Below, piece by piece: positions 23,676-34,721 of a stretch of DNA of 64,000 nucleotides; position 1 is the stretch's first letter, and every line of letters begins with the position of its first letter. Both the position numbers and the translations under genes were made by a program. The notes below the pieces were generated by a model that saw nothing but the letters and a program-made list of their open reading frames with translations, was not told the DNA's origin and did not search any database. Source of the stretch: Stomorhina lunata. Taxonomy: Eukaryota > Arthropoda > Insecta > Diptera > Rhiniidae. The stretch lies in contig OW121740.1 of the NCBI GenBank assembly GCA_933228675.1, forward strand, positions 35,136,292 through 35,200,291, given 5' to 3'.

Positions 23676-24900
23676 ATGGATCGCTTAAGTATCACACAAC
23701 GCATAAAAATTATCAAATATACTACAAAAATGGTGATTCTGCAACAGCCACATATCGTGCTTTAAGAGGATATTATGGTTTACATATTCGTTCAACTACG
23801 CAAGCAATTGCCAAAATTGTGAAGAAATTTGAAAAGATAGGAGCGGTTATAAATATTGTAAGGCCTGTGCATTATCGTTTCGCTCGTTCCGCTGAAAATA
23901 TCGCTGCTGTAAGCGAAAGTGTTGCCGAAGACCCGAATGTGTCCATTCCCTCGTCGTTCTCAGGAATTAGGACTGTCTTACTTCACATTATTGAAGAATA
24001 CGACTAAAAGAATATGTGGTGTCTCAACAAGACAGTACCACATGCCACACAACTCGAGTGAATATGTCTTTATTGCAAGAGATATTTCCTGGCCGCGTAA
24101 TTTCTCGCCGTGGCGATATCAACTGACCAGCAAAATCATGCGAATTGTAAATATGTTGTTATGTTGTTGTTGTTAGTGATACTCAGTGGATAAATATTCA
24201 ATGCTGCCAAAATGCAGCCCTAAGAACTATTACAGGCTGCCTACAAATTACCTCACCACATCATCTTCACGAGGAAACAAAGATCCTTCCAGTAAAGGAA
24301 CACAACATTATGCTATCTCATCAGTTCCTTTCCAAACTTTAACATCACACAAACTTTAACATCACACAGAGGCATGTCAGGAAAGATCTTCGCGTGTATG
24401 AGGATAGCATACGAAGATATGTACTTAATCCTTTAGATCATACTTCGTACATGGCAGCATTAAACAACATTCATAAAGACGCCACCAACTCCGCGATTTC
24501 AGGTTATCACATGAATGTTGTATTAGGAGGTCGCCCACCGCCCATAGCAGAAGAAGAAAAGAACCTGCCGCGGAAAACAAGAGTCGTTCTGGCTCAACTG
24601 AGATCGGGATGGAGCAATAGATTAAATATCTTTTGGTCCCGCATAGACCGTGCCGTCCCCAACATATGCCCAGCTTGTGGTCAGGGTCCTCATGATACCC
24701 CCCACATTTTAAACTGTACCGCCAACCCTACTTCACTTAGTCCTGAGGATTTGTGGAATCATCCAGTAGAAGTAGCACACATTTTTGGACTTGATCTCCA
24801 AACAGATCCCCCATAAAAACAAAATTATAAAATTATAAATGTTAGAGCTGTTACAACAACATCATGCGAATTAGACTTTTTTTGTGCGGCTACGCGAAAG
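23676..24900 (+). pseudogene. Tc1/mariner-like transposase relic (DUF4817-type)
   Basis: Starts MDRLSITQRIKIIK at 23676, resembling the N-terminal helix-turn-helix of transposases annotated with DUF4817. A 1-nt shift near 23715 is followed by DSATATYRALRGYYGLHIRS and SARSAENIAAV-like sequence (here RSAENIAAVSESVAEDP). Another shift leads to RRSQELGLSYFTL. A large internal deletion then joins to QQDSTTCHTT-like and GRVISRRGDI-like residues near 24020-24115. The end block SCELDFFCA resumes at 24864 after a LINE insertion. It has multiple frameshifts and an internal deletion, so it is inactive. Confidence 0.78.
24147..24860 (+). mobile_element. 5'-truncated Jockey-like LINE with 12-bp target duplication
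   Basis: A 714-bp insertion flanked by perfect duplications of ATCATGCGAATT (24135-24146 and 24861-24872) inside the DUF4817-type transposase relic. It codes in pieces for the C-terminal tail of a Jockey-group LINE: QNAALRTITGCLQI (~24210) and an open frame at 24394-24816 with TRVVLAQLRSGWSNRLN, CPACGQGPHDTPHILNC (a CCHC-like motif) and LWNHPVEVAHIFGL before the stop. A short 3' UTR ends TTACAACAAC rather than in poly-A. Related 3' pieces occur at 27845-28260 and 51338-51478. Confidence 0.87.
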
Positions 24901-24952
24901 ACTTTGTTTAAAAATTGCGATCTGTACTTTGATTACAAGGTCTACAGCCAGC

Positions 24953-25045
24953 CGCCGATATCGCATTGTGACTGGGGACGAAATATGGCTTCATTACGTT
25001 CTCCAGCACAGAAAATCATGAGGATATACCTTAATAAATAACGCT
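24953..25045 (+). pseudogene. mariner transposase fragment
   Basis: Plus-strand RYRIVTGDEIWLHYVLQHRKS then a stop. IVTGDE.W is the mariner block around the first catalytic Asp. Only ~30 codons survive. It directly follows an A-family scrap. Confidence 0.65.
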
Positions 25046-25139
25046 CCTTTTATTTTCTCAAAACTTACAAGAAGATAACAACCTAGGTGTAATATTTGAT
25101 TACAAACTAAAATGAATACCAACTTAGGGCCTGAAATCT

Positions 25140-25260
25140 CGATTACTTTTTTTCAATTTCGCGCTCTCCTCTAAAATAGACTCTAAAGCATCGGACTATA
25201 GATGAGAGTTACATTCCATTTTCTGTTGGATATAGGTGGTGGAAATAGGAAAGTTATCAC
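25140..25260 (-). pseudogene. LINE reverse transcriptase fragment
   Basis: The sequence GATATAGGTGGTGGAAATAG and its left neighbour match the 17530-17635 part of the reverse transcriptase relic in the same orientation, with substitutions and an internal deletion. It is a ~120-bp remnant. Confidence 0.6.
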
Positions 25261-26933
25261 CGACACCAAAATCAAACTGTTAACAGTACTCCATGTCATA
25301 TATCAACCTTCTAAGTATCCATAGCCACAATTTTACTTTGGCTAAAATAGTGTAGGCAATGGCGGTCGCTTAGTAAGTTGTTAGATTTCAAGGGACTTAC
25401 TGTGTAATTCGATTCGAAAGAAACTGTGATTTAACATACCGTTCAAAACTTAGAACAGGGCAGAGCGATCATTTTCAGAGTTGTTAGCTTCACCCTTTTT
25501 GGATATTGGCATAACATTATCAACCTTCCAGTGGAACATAGAGCCACTTTAGCTAGTTTTAATTTTGAACACATAAAAATAAAAGAGAGAAGTGATGGAA
25601 AGTCTGCAAAATCCTTCTAATAGATTATCAACAAAATGGGAAATTGATTTTAGAACTTAGTTTGCATCATGTCCACAATGCCCAACATCTACTGTCATTG
25701 TTATTTAAAATTAATTTACTTTAGGACTAAGTATACCCGCCGCATTCGATCTGCATAATGCATATTAATATTACCTATAAGGTCGTTTTGATTTATGATC
25801 TTGACAAACTTTCTACATCAGCACATTTTTGAGCATCACTCTTCTAAGAGGTTAGCATGAAATAAGGCGCCTTAAGGTATACATCACTTTTCTGTTGTCA
25901 TTGAATACAGTCGAAGCGATACACAAAGTACAGCATACTGCGATAAATAGAAAATTTGTATAAGAAATGAACTAAAATTTCTAAATTTCTGCAAATCAAA
26001 GTTTAAAAATTTCTGCAAATACCAGCCTTATTTTCAAAATTTTAATAGATAAGGATATACTCAGGAAGAATTTTTTAAATTTTGAAATTTTATTATCTTT
26101 GCTATTTTTTGCTTTTTTTCTATTATCGATATTTTTATACAATTTTTTTTATGGTTTTACAGTTTGTTTGTATTCGCTTAAATGTTAAATTTTGTATATG
26201 TATATTTTTTGTAATTTTTTTTTTCTTGTTTTCTTATTAAACTTAATATTCGTCTTATAAAACTAAGAAATTAAAAAAGGATAAAAAGAAAAATTTGTTT
26301 AAAAAGCAATCATTAATACACAATTCTTTTTGCATCTCTCTCACATGATTTGTTTAGGGTCTTATAAAGTTTTGGAGGCTAAAAAGGTTCTTTTTAGATT
26401 TTTACAAGGGAATATTGAAAAGAGAAGCAGAAAATAAACTCAGTTTAAATCGTATAAATAATTTAAAAAAGAAGACTTACAAAAAAGGTAAAATCTTGGG
26501 TTTAATGGATTCTAAAATTTAAAAACTATTTCCAAGGAACTTTAATGTAATACAAAAAACGGAATACAATATATGATTGTTGGAGTTTAATGTGAAAGAA
26601 ATCTTAAACAAAACTAGGTGATTTCTAGCGAAGAAGTTTTTAGAATTGTTTTAATTTTTAACTATTAGCAGCTTTTGTTATCCAGTATAGAGAACACATT
26701 TATTAGAATGTTTTTCTTTCTTTTCAGTTTTTTATGCATAATTTTGGAAATCACTTCGTTAAAAATTTGTTGTTGAATGTGAGTTGTTGTTGTGTAGTTT
26801 TCTTCTTTGTTGGGCAACTTTTGTTTTCGTGTTCATTCTTTTAATTGTTGCTTTCATTAAATTTTATTTAATGTATGTATTTATATTTATTTTTAGAATT
26901 GTCTCACTAAACTGTGTCAAAGTTTATCAAAAT
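25261..26933. other. AT-rich stretch downstream of SERF
   Basis: About 1.7 kb, increasingly AT-rich to the right. The right edge contains TTTATT at 26863-26868 and 26886-26891, i.e. minus-strand AATAAA signals suited to the SERF transcript. No other feature was recognised. Confidence 0.45.
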
Positions 26934-29863
26934 TTATTTTACTTTGGCCGCCCCTTGTTGCTTTGCAGCAGCTTCCTCCTCTTTCTTTCGTTGTTTTTCA
27001 CGCATCAAATCGGCATCTCTGAAAAATAATGTTGTAAATTTGTTTGTTAGAATTTCTTGTGATGGAGTAAAACGTTATAATCATAGTTCTGTGATTGAGT
27101 TGGTAAAGACTATAGTTACATTACTTATTTACTCGTTTACTAGGCAAAGTACTCTTGATTATGAATACCTTTATTATATTTTTCATCATTGTCTACTTAG
27201 TCTAACCTTTTTTTTTTAATTTTTTCCCCTTCCAAAAATTACTTTTTTCTTGGCCAAATGCGATCGTTTTCCTTAAATTCCTCAATGAATAGACCCGAGA
27301 AACCCACTTTCACTACTGTTTTGTCTGCCGTTATTTGTGATCAACGTTTTTTTCACGCTTACAAAACGGGGCAAAAACTCTTTCATATTGCGGTCGAACG
27401 ACGCCAATCATTCCCCCAAAATTGCGCGTGTAGTCGACTGTAAGCAAACGTGGCACTCATCTTGTGAAAAACTTTCTTACAAACAAATGATCATTCATGT
27501 GAGATGCTTTCCACTATTTCTCCTACTTTTAATCTCCAATCGACAAAAACTATATCATATTTTTTTCAATTATTTTGGATGTATAATCTCAAATGGGAGT
27601 CCAGAATGTTTGACTTTTGTTTTCTGTAAATATCAGACTAAACATAAAGATTAATCATCACAATTTCTAAAATTGTAAATATTTTATCTTTTACAATAAC
27701 ATCAAGATAATACCAATCGGAAATTGTTGTAGCTTTAGTTAAGGCAATACTTCAGAATAAGATTGCAGTGTTTTTAGTTTTAACATAATCATACAACTAC
27801 ATCTTAAAAAGTAAATCACTCAATTGGTATGACTTACAGGAAATATGTACTAGTAGTTAATGACACAGAAGTGAAATATTCGAAGCTGCTAAAACGCAGC
27901 CACATGTTGCCTTCAAATTATCTTACTAAATTATCTTTATAAGAGTGAAGCAAAAGGGGACAAGAATCAATCAATCAGAACCATTGCTTGGTATCCAACA
28001 TTCCCATAAGAAACGGGGTAAAGATAGAATAACAAGAGAAGTGAGTAATGATTAAATAATTAGGAATGACCTATCTAAGCCATCTGAATCCAATTATAAA
28101 ATCTGCAAGATCGTTCAGTTTGCACTGCTGCAGATCCTGAGGTTCATCATGTATATAACCCTACACATCTGAGCCTCTGATTTTGGAGCATTGGTCAGTG
28201 GCAGAGAATATGTTTCACCAATTCGGACGAGTCCTCATCTAGAGATAGTCAGCAGAAGTTCGGAATGCTACCATCCCAACATTTTAGCCTAGAATTTAAG
28301 GCACATTGTCCTTCACACATCTTTTAAACTTATGATCAAGTAAGAGTGTTATATTCGCCTGGTTTTTATATAAAGCATATTCTTGCAAATTTAGTGGCCA
28401 TAGCTGTCATAGTTTCTAATTTAATAGCTTTTAACTGGCCTTTGCTACATTTTTTTTTTTTTTTTTTGGTTACCGGGAATGTTTTTTGTATGAAAGCTGT
28501 GGTCAAATATGAATCGATTCCTATAAAATTTGAATAGTTGCATAAAACTTTTCTATTCTAAATTTAGTCGTCATAGCTATTACATTTGTATTGAATTTAT
28601 CAGCATTAATGTGTTTCCCGGGCGGGGTTATATGGGAGCTCTAACTAAATGTAAACCAATTTCGCTCATTTTCAGTACGCAACTTCTATAACATATTAAA
28701 AATACTTAAGTAAAATTGTCTCTCTAGCTCTTTTAATTAAGAAGCTAACGAGCTTTTATCTGACGGACATAAACCCCCTTTTCTTTTTGTATTTTTGTGT
28801 TTCCGTAAGTTTTTTGTATGCGAGCTATGGTAAAATGGTGAACGATTGTGACAAAATTTTGCACACTGTCTGGCATTGACATAAGACTTCCTTGTGCTAA
28901 GTTTATTGGTTATATCTGTTATAGTTTTAGATTTATTGACATTTCAGTGTATTTTAGGTGAAATTTAGGCTGTTTTCATAAATGCTTTGTATGGGAGCTA
29001 TGGCGAAATGTCAACCGATTTTGATGAAATTTTATATGCTGCATAGGGCTTATGTAAAACTTCTATACACCAAATTTTATCATCATAGCTATCATAGTTT
29101 GCTATTTGTTAGCAAATAAACGATAAGAATAAGCGAGGTTATACGGGAGCTATGGTAAAATGTTGCCCTATTTCAATACCAAAATTCTCTTAGAAATTAA
29201 GAATGTTTCTACTAAGTTTCAGTGAGCCGGCAGCTTTCGTTAAGTCGTTATCGTGATTTCAACAGACAGACAGACGGACATCGCTTAATCGTCTTAGAAT
29301 TTCACAAGGATTCAGAATACATATCGCTTTTGGTGTTTGAGCCTATATTAAGAAAATTACAAACTGAATGACAATCTCAATATACTCCTCATTCTTTTCG
29401 ATGGTGGGTATAAAAATGGCCTATTTTGGAATGTCACCTGTTAAGTTGCCTTAAATAAATTGTATAGCATTATAAAAAATATATTAATACCTTTGTTTAC
29501 GTTGATCGACGGTTAAATTGTCAGTACGTTTGCCTTTGCTTTGTTCAGCTAGTTTTTTGGCGTTCTTTTGACGGGCTAAATCACGTTGGTTTCCACCTAA
29601 GAGACGTTAAATAAAAACAGAATATTTTAATTAAAATTTGTCAATATTTTAAAATAAATTCTTCAATAGCTCTAAAAGCTATTTTACAAAAATAATACTA
29701 TGCATTTTTTATAAAGTACCAAACAACTGATAAGATCATTAAACATTTATTAAACAAATTAATTGCAATCGCATACAACAAAAACAATTTCTTTTTTACA
29801 TTTCCTCATCTAACGAAATACTTTCTATTCAATTTCATTCATATTTCGCTACTTACGGGTCAT
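26934..29863 (-). CDS. SERF-family protein (small EDRK-rich factor), 3 exons
   Basis: Assembled by hand on the minus strand: exon 1 29863-29857 (only ATGACCC), intron with GTAAG donor, exon 2 29596-29491, a 2.47-kb intron, exon 3 27018-26934 with TAA stop. Phases join exactly to 198 nt (65 residues). The protein starts [17 protein letters not shown], the hallmark of SERF proteins, has a Lys/Glu-rich middle ([17 protein letters not shown]) and a charged tail ([16 protein letters not shown]) ending AAKVK. Length and order match fly and human SERF (about 60 residues). Family members are small, charged, nucleic-acid-binding proteins that modify amyloid aggregation (worm MOAG-4). Intron 2 carries LINE and E-repeat debris. 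AATAAA signals lie just past the stop. Confidence 0.93.
27845..28260 (+). repeat. LINE 3' region relic inside SERF intron 2
   Basis: Aligns loosely with the 24170-24330 part of the Jockey-like LINE: AATATTCGAAGCTGCTAAAA versus AATATTCAATGCTGCCAAAA, then CTTCAAATTATCTTACTAAA versus CTACAAATTACCTCACCACA. Many stops; inactive. It lies antisense to SERF in its large intron. Confidence 0.55.
28440..29415 (+). repeat. E-type dispersed repeat inside SERF intron 2
   Basis: Four or five consecutive modules of the kind TATGGGAGCTATGGCGAAAT + ...CGATTT..., then a CAGACAGACAGACGGACATCG run and CTTAATCGTCTTAGAATTTC, ending GATGGTGGGTATAAA. The plan mirrors the A family (modules, GGAC-like run, 'TCGnCTnAGAAT' block, terminal GTGG.GGGTAT) but the sequence is a distinct family. 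Non-coding. Confidence 0.65.
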
Positions 29864-31265
29864 TTTTGCAGATAATTTGTTTCTTAACTGAAAATATACT
29901 TGATTTATTAAAACTTAGTAAAGGACTCTTTTTTATTGCGTGGCCAAAACGCCAATTTATTTATGCAAAACTTCTATACAAATCAAAATTTACGTCTGAA
30001 TTCTGGATTTTTCTAATTTTTCTTTTTCTCCCTCAGTGCTGCCAACATTTAAGTGAAGTTTCGTTTTTGTTGGTGTTCTCGTTATTTGTTCGTTGGATTT
30101 TCTTTATTCGTAAATGTTGTCATATAAAAGGGCGTTGCTACACCAACAGAGTTGTATTTTTTGGGTCAATTGAAGGGTAGACGGGTTAATTAATTAGTAA
30201 CGGTCATAGAGTATTTAAAAATATGGTTATTAAAATAATATTTAATAGAAATGGTTTATAATGTTGGAAAATGCGATGAAAATATGAAAAATGCAATTTT
30301 TATTATATTATTTTTTGTATAATTCTTAAATACTTGGAGTTTTAGTAATATCACAACCAATTAATACGATTAAAAAAAATTATTTTCGTTGTATGTGTAT
30401 TTTTGTTGTATTGTATTTGTGTTATCAATCTGTATTATTTCTAAATTGCCAATATTTATGGGGATAGATATTTTTAACAACATTTGAAACTTCTAAATTT
30501 ATTAACAAACGCACATTTAACCTCAGTGATGCACACATCATATATAATATTTTTTATAGACTTAAATTTAATAAGGCTTTCAATTAAATTGTTAATACAT
30601 TTTTTTCTCTCAACGCATGTTTTCTAAATACCCAAGGTAGTAAATTAAAATGTCAATATTTAACCTTTAAATATTTTTCTAAAAGTTAATATAATAATTT
30701 AAATAATCAAATAACTATTCCAATATTTTCCAATACACCCATCAATTTTTCAAACCCATTAATAAATAACTTTTAAGCAAACTAATATTTCCAGAAAAAA
30801 ATATGAAAAATTACAATTTTCATTTCATAGAAAGCACACAAAAATCCACAATTAAATGTCATAGGCGGTGGTGGTGATTTATTTAAAGCAATTAAACAAA
30901 TTAAATATTTATTTCCTTTGCTAAAGTAATTTGTCATTAATTTGTATCATTCTTTTTTTTTTGACTAACGGAAATGAAAAGTCATTGAATGGAACATCAA
31001 CAATAAAGTTGGAAACTTGAGATATGTAGATAATAGTCATATGAATCGGGTGTTAATTGTTGCAATTATTTACACCTGTTGTTGTTAGATCAAAACTAAT
31101 TGAACAAAAGTGTTTCTAGTAATTTAATTAGTAAAAAATGGTACAATTTTTTTTGGGGGTGGTTTATGACTTAATGTACAGTAGAATATGTGTCAATATT
31201 TTACTAACTGGTATTAAAAAATTTTGAATAGCAAAATTTTTAATATTTAAATTTTTGAATAAATA
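29864..31265. other. SERF upstream region and AT-rich intergenic DNA
   Basis: The first ~300 bases (to ~30170) should contain the SERF 5' leader and promoter on the minus strand; no TATA or Inr could be fixed with confidence. The rest is AT-rich with TTAATTA-type words and no recognised gene. Confidence 0.4.
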
Positions 31266-31815
31266 ATTTTTTGGATCAAAATGTTTTGATATAGTCCCGT
31301 TTTACACGAATCAGGTTTACTTGATCAGTTTTTCTTTAAATTTCTTTTGAACCTGCATTCAAGTTCACACACGAACATTTTCTTCATCAGTTTTCATTTC
31401 GTAAATCTGATAATACAATCAGGTTTGCTCAATTTTATTTCTGTCAGTTTTTTCTCATACAAATTTAAGACTTCATAAGCCAAACCTGACTAATGTAAAA
31501 GTAGACAAATTTTCTTGATAGAAAATTTGTTGTATCAAAATGTTTTGATATACACTCGGGTTAACTAAGTGCTGTTTCACACACATCAGGTTTAATTGAT
31601 CAGTTTTTCTTCAAAGTTCTTTTGAACCTGCATTAGTGTGAATGTGAGGAACATGTTCATCAGTTTTCATTTTTCTCAATATTCATACAAATTTTCAAAA
31701 TTTTCGTAAACAACCCTGACAGTACTATCTGTCAGGGTTGTTTTCAATTCTATCAGCTTTTTCTCATACAAACTCAAGACTTGATAAGCCGAACCTGACT
31801 GGTGTGAAAGTAGAC
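31266..31815. mobile_element. Tandem pair of MITEs (ATCAGGTTTA family)
   Basis: Two ~245-270 bp units, about 31266-31506 and 31527-31815. Each begins near TCAAAATGTTTTGATATA, has inverted ends (TTTCACACACATCAGGTTTA versus AACCTGACTGGTGTGAAAG in unit 2) and shares TTCTTTTGAACCTGCATT and TTTTCTCATACAAA. Unit 2 carries an extra perfect hairpin at 31709-31742 (14-bp arms AACAACCCTGACAG, loop TACTAT). Non-coding. Confidence 0.7.
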
Positions 31816-31974
31816 TTATTTAAAGGCACTAAGGCAGCAACCTGTAATATAGACTTCCTGTCCTTTAATGAAAAAAACCCAAACTTACTCAAACGTATTC
31901 CCGTATAAATTTTTTAATACAAATTATTGTTTTTTTAAGTAATTTCTGACAACTTCGGACTAATTTGAATAGTT

Positions 31975-34200
31975 TTGTTAGTGGGACCAACATTTTTTTT
32001 TATAAAAAGTGTTTGGTTATCAAAATTGCTTAATTTTTGTTTTGCCCGTGGACTCCACCAGTTGGCAGATATCACTTCCCAGCGGATCAGCTGCCAAGAT
32101 TATCTTACCTTTGCGAAGATTATTTTACCTTTGGCTTCTTTCGCGACTACTGTCAGATCACCATTGCTGTAGGAATTAAAAAATTGTAAGTTTAGTTCAC
32201 TCTTAGCTACCTTGTCGCCCATACTTGGTGTAAAAATGGTGTGGCCTGTGACCTTTAGTCCACATACCTTGTTTCCACGGTTCTAATGCTCCTGGACTAG
32301 GGCCACATCTACATTAGAATCGACAAGAAGTTTTATCATGCTCACAATGGTGTAGGTTTAGCTGCACCACCAGCAGCTTCCTGGGATCTCCCTTGTTTAG
32401 AATATCTAAACTTGACGGCACCAAGTCCGAATTTGACAATTCCCCTTGCCGATTCTTCCTTCCTAATGGATTCCATATAATTTGAAATCCTTCCCCTTGT
32501 TTTCCTTACAACATTTGAAAGATATAAATTTTTTAAGGAATTCGTTCTGCTTCTGCAAAGTAAGATCTCCGCAGCCCTGTCAGGGTTAGGGAGAGGCTTA
32601 GAGGCTTCTACCACTTCGAGTTTGGTAGACGGGCAGAGGTCACCGCAGCCGTCAATAACAGTATTTCCTATTACTTCCATTCCGCACTCTCGAAGAATAT
32701 AGCCTCCTTGGAAGCCTAAAAAAGACCAATATTTTCAATTATCCGGGTTTTAATCAGTTCCCATAGATCATTCTTGAACCTATTATAGGGATCGTTGGCA
32801 GCGAGAGGCTTCTACCACTTCGAGTTTGCCAGACGGGCAGAGGTCACTGCAGCCGTCAACAACAGTATTTCCTATTACTGCAGTTGACGATCTTCGCCCC
32901 CCTCTGCCATTCCGCACTCTCGAAGGATATAGCCTCCTTGGAAGTCTAAAAAAATACCAATATTTTCAATTATCCGGGTTTTAATCAGCTCCCATAGATC
33001 ATTCTTGAACCTATTATAGGAATCGTTGGCAGTGCATCCCGGTTCACAAACTTCTTAATCTTTTTGCTTGTAGAGGATTGCTCATCACTAGACTTTGTCC
33101 TCTTAGCGCTAACCTTGCGGTTACTTGGCTAGGGTCTAGGGGTTTGCAACCCTCTGTCGCCTCGCTGGCTTTAACAGCTCTAGTCTCGGGCTTGTTAGTA
33201 GCAGGCTCTTTTTATTTCGTCTTGCGAGGATTGACTGATTCCACCACAGTGTACACGCAAGAAGCTGTGGGTTCAGCAGCGGCCCCTCGAAACTTGAGGA
33301 GATGTCAAGGAGTTCCTGGGTAGAGCCGTAAGTTTTTTCAAACTTTGTGATACTCTGCCTGTGTCTTTTGACAATCTTGATCTCCTTGGGCTTGAGCAGC
33401 GTAGGATCTCTGTTGGCCATCCTCTTAAGATAGGTCAACGAGTTCCTCGTGCCAGTCTTCGCCTTCTCAAACTTCAATCGGCAAGCTTTTGATTACTGTG
33501 CCGGTAAAGCCACTACAGCTTCCTGCCAAAAGAGCTGTCCTTTTCGAGATAATGGGACTTCCAGAGGCGGATCAACCGGAACCACCCTTCCCGCCGTGTC
33601 AATAGACACCGAAGCTGATCCTGTTGCTACCCAAGGGGTTGAGATCTTAGCAATTTCGATCAGAGATCAGCGGGACCACATCCGATGCTTGTCTGGTCTC
33701 GGCGATTATGATGGATTCAGTTTAATCCCGATTCCCTTCCCCCTCTGAGTCAGGAGGCCTTGAAGCTGATCTTGCTGGGCTCTGGCTGGTCGAGATTTTT
33801 GCAACCGTAGAATCCAGCGAAATTCCCTCCGAGTCCTGTTTGGTCTCAGTGGTGGAAGTGGGAACCAGTCGTTCCATTGAAATAGCCCTATCCACTGTTT
33901 CCTGAGTTCCTAAGGGAGCTCCGCTTCTGGCTGGTCGGAAGCTGAGATCACCATGATCTCAAGCTTCGAGTCAGATTCGAGCGTGACATCCGAAAGTGAC
34001 TGAGTGGAGAGGGAGGGATCCAGTAGGACCTCCGTCGTTTCCACTATCTCCTCTAGGTCCTTCAGTAATTGTCGCTCCTGCCGGAGAATATCCGAGTCGA
34101 TGTAGCTGAGAGTCAGTTCGTCAATATTATCCCTGCTTACTGTGTCCGGTATAACCCTGAAGCTATGTTTTAAGGTCGTCCGTGTCCGTGTCGTTTTGGT
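31975..34200 (-). pseudogene. Decayed LINE: ORF1 and start of endonuclease
   Basis: Minus strand, ~50% G+C against ~30% around it. From right to left: an ORF1/gag-like frame, 34190-33930 (SRDNIDELTLSYIDSD...), more frames at 33477-33136 and 33090-33000 (SAKRTKSSDEQSSTSKKIKK), then 32680-32342 (KLEVVEASKP...SRTNSLKNLYL...GLGAVKFRYSKQ). An endonuclease-like start, DSNVDVALVQEH (~32320-32285), is followed by NRGNKVCGLKVTGHTIFT, resembling the APE endonuclease motif 'ALVQEPW'. Stops and shifts occur throughout; reverse transcriptase is absent. The ORF1 subfamily is uncertain. Confidence 0.65.
32592..33040 (-). repeat. ~220-bp direct duplication inside the LINE relic
   Basis: Two near-identical copies, about 32592-32790 and 32806-33035: both contain GAGGCTTCTACCACTTCGAG, GCCTCCTTGGAAG and TTATCCGGGTTTTAATCAG. 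The second copy has an extra ~30 bp (GCAGTTGACGATCTTCGCCC). It duplicates part of ORF1 after or during insertion. Confidence 0.85.
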
Positions 34201-34205
34201 TTTTT

Positions 34206-34720
34206 TATACCCTTCACCACCATAGGTGGAAAGGGTATTATAAGTTTGTGCTGATGTATGTAACGCATAGATATATTTGTCTTAGACCTATATTTTAGTA
34301 TACCAATAGGCTTACAATCACTTTCTGAGTCGATTTAGCGATGTTAGTCAGTCTGGCCGGCTGGCTGGACCTCCATGTAAACCATGTAATCAAAGTACAG
34401 GTCGCAATTCTAAAAATAGTTTGATGCAATTTGGTACATATCATTATTTTGATAGTGGGACCATGGCTATCTTCAAAATCGGTTCATTATTTATGGTACC
34501 TCCCATAGGTCCCACTTCCCGATATTGATATATTGGCCAAAAATATCAATATTTTAAATTAAATTTAAAACAAATACTGCTTATGTATACTAAAATCGCT
34601 GTACTAAATTTGAAATCGGTCCACATTTGACCATAGCTCCCATACGAACTCTTCTGTCAAAACGCTTGTAAATCTGGAGATAATGGGAATTTTAAGTTTA
34701 TTTTTTCATACATAATTTTT
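34206..34720 (-). repeat. A-family repeat, copy 7 (truncated)
   Basis: Begins TATACCCTTCACCACCATAG and matches ~515 bp in minus orientation, then stops at CATAATTTTTAG, where a different repeat starts. The GTCC tetranucleotide run is reduced to GTCAGTCTGGCCGGCTGGCT, so the run length is polymorphic between copies. Confidence 0.8.
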
Positions 34721-34721
34721 A

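Noticed and set aside
29866..30180. 104-codon plus-strand frame rich in F and L
   Set aside because: It lies over the SERF promoter and leader region in AT-rich DNA, with no recognisable domain.
33078..33748. Plus-strand frames of 81 and 99 codons in the GC-rich segment
   Set aside because: They are shadows of the minus-strand LINE ORF1; the plus-strand proteins resemble nothing recognised.
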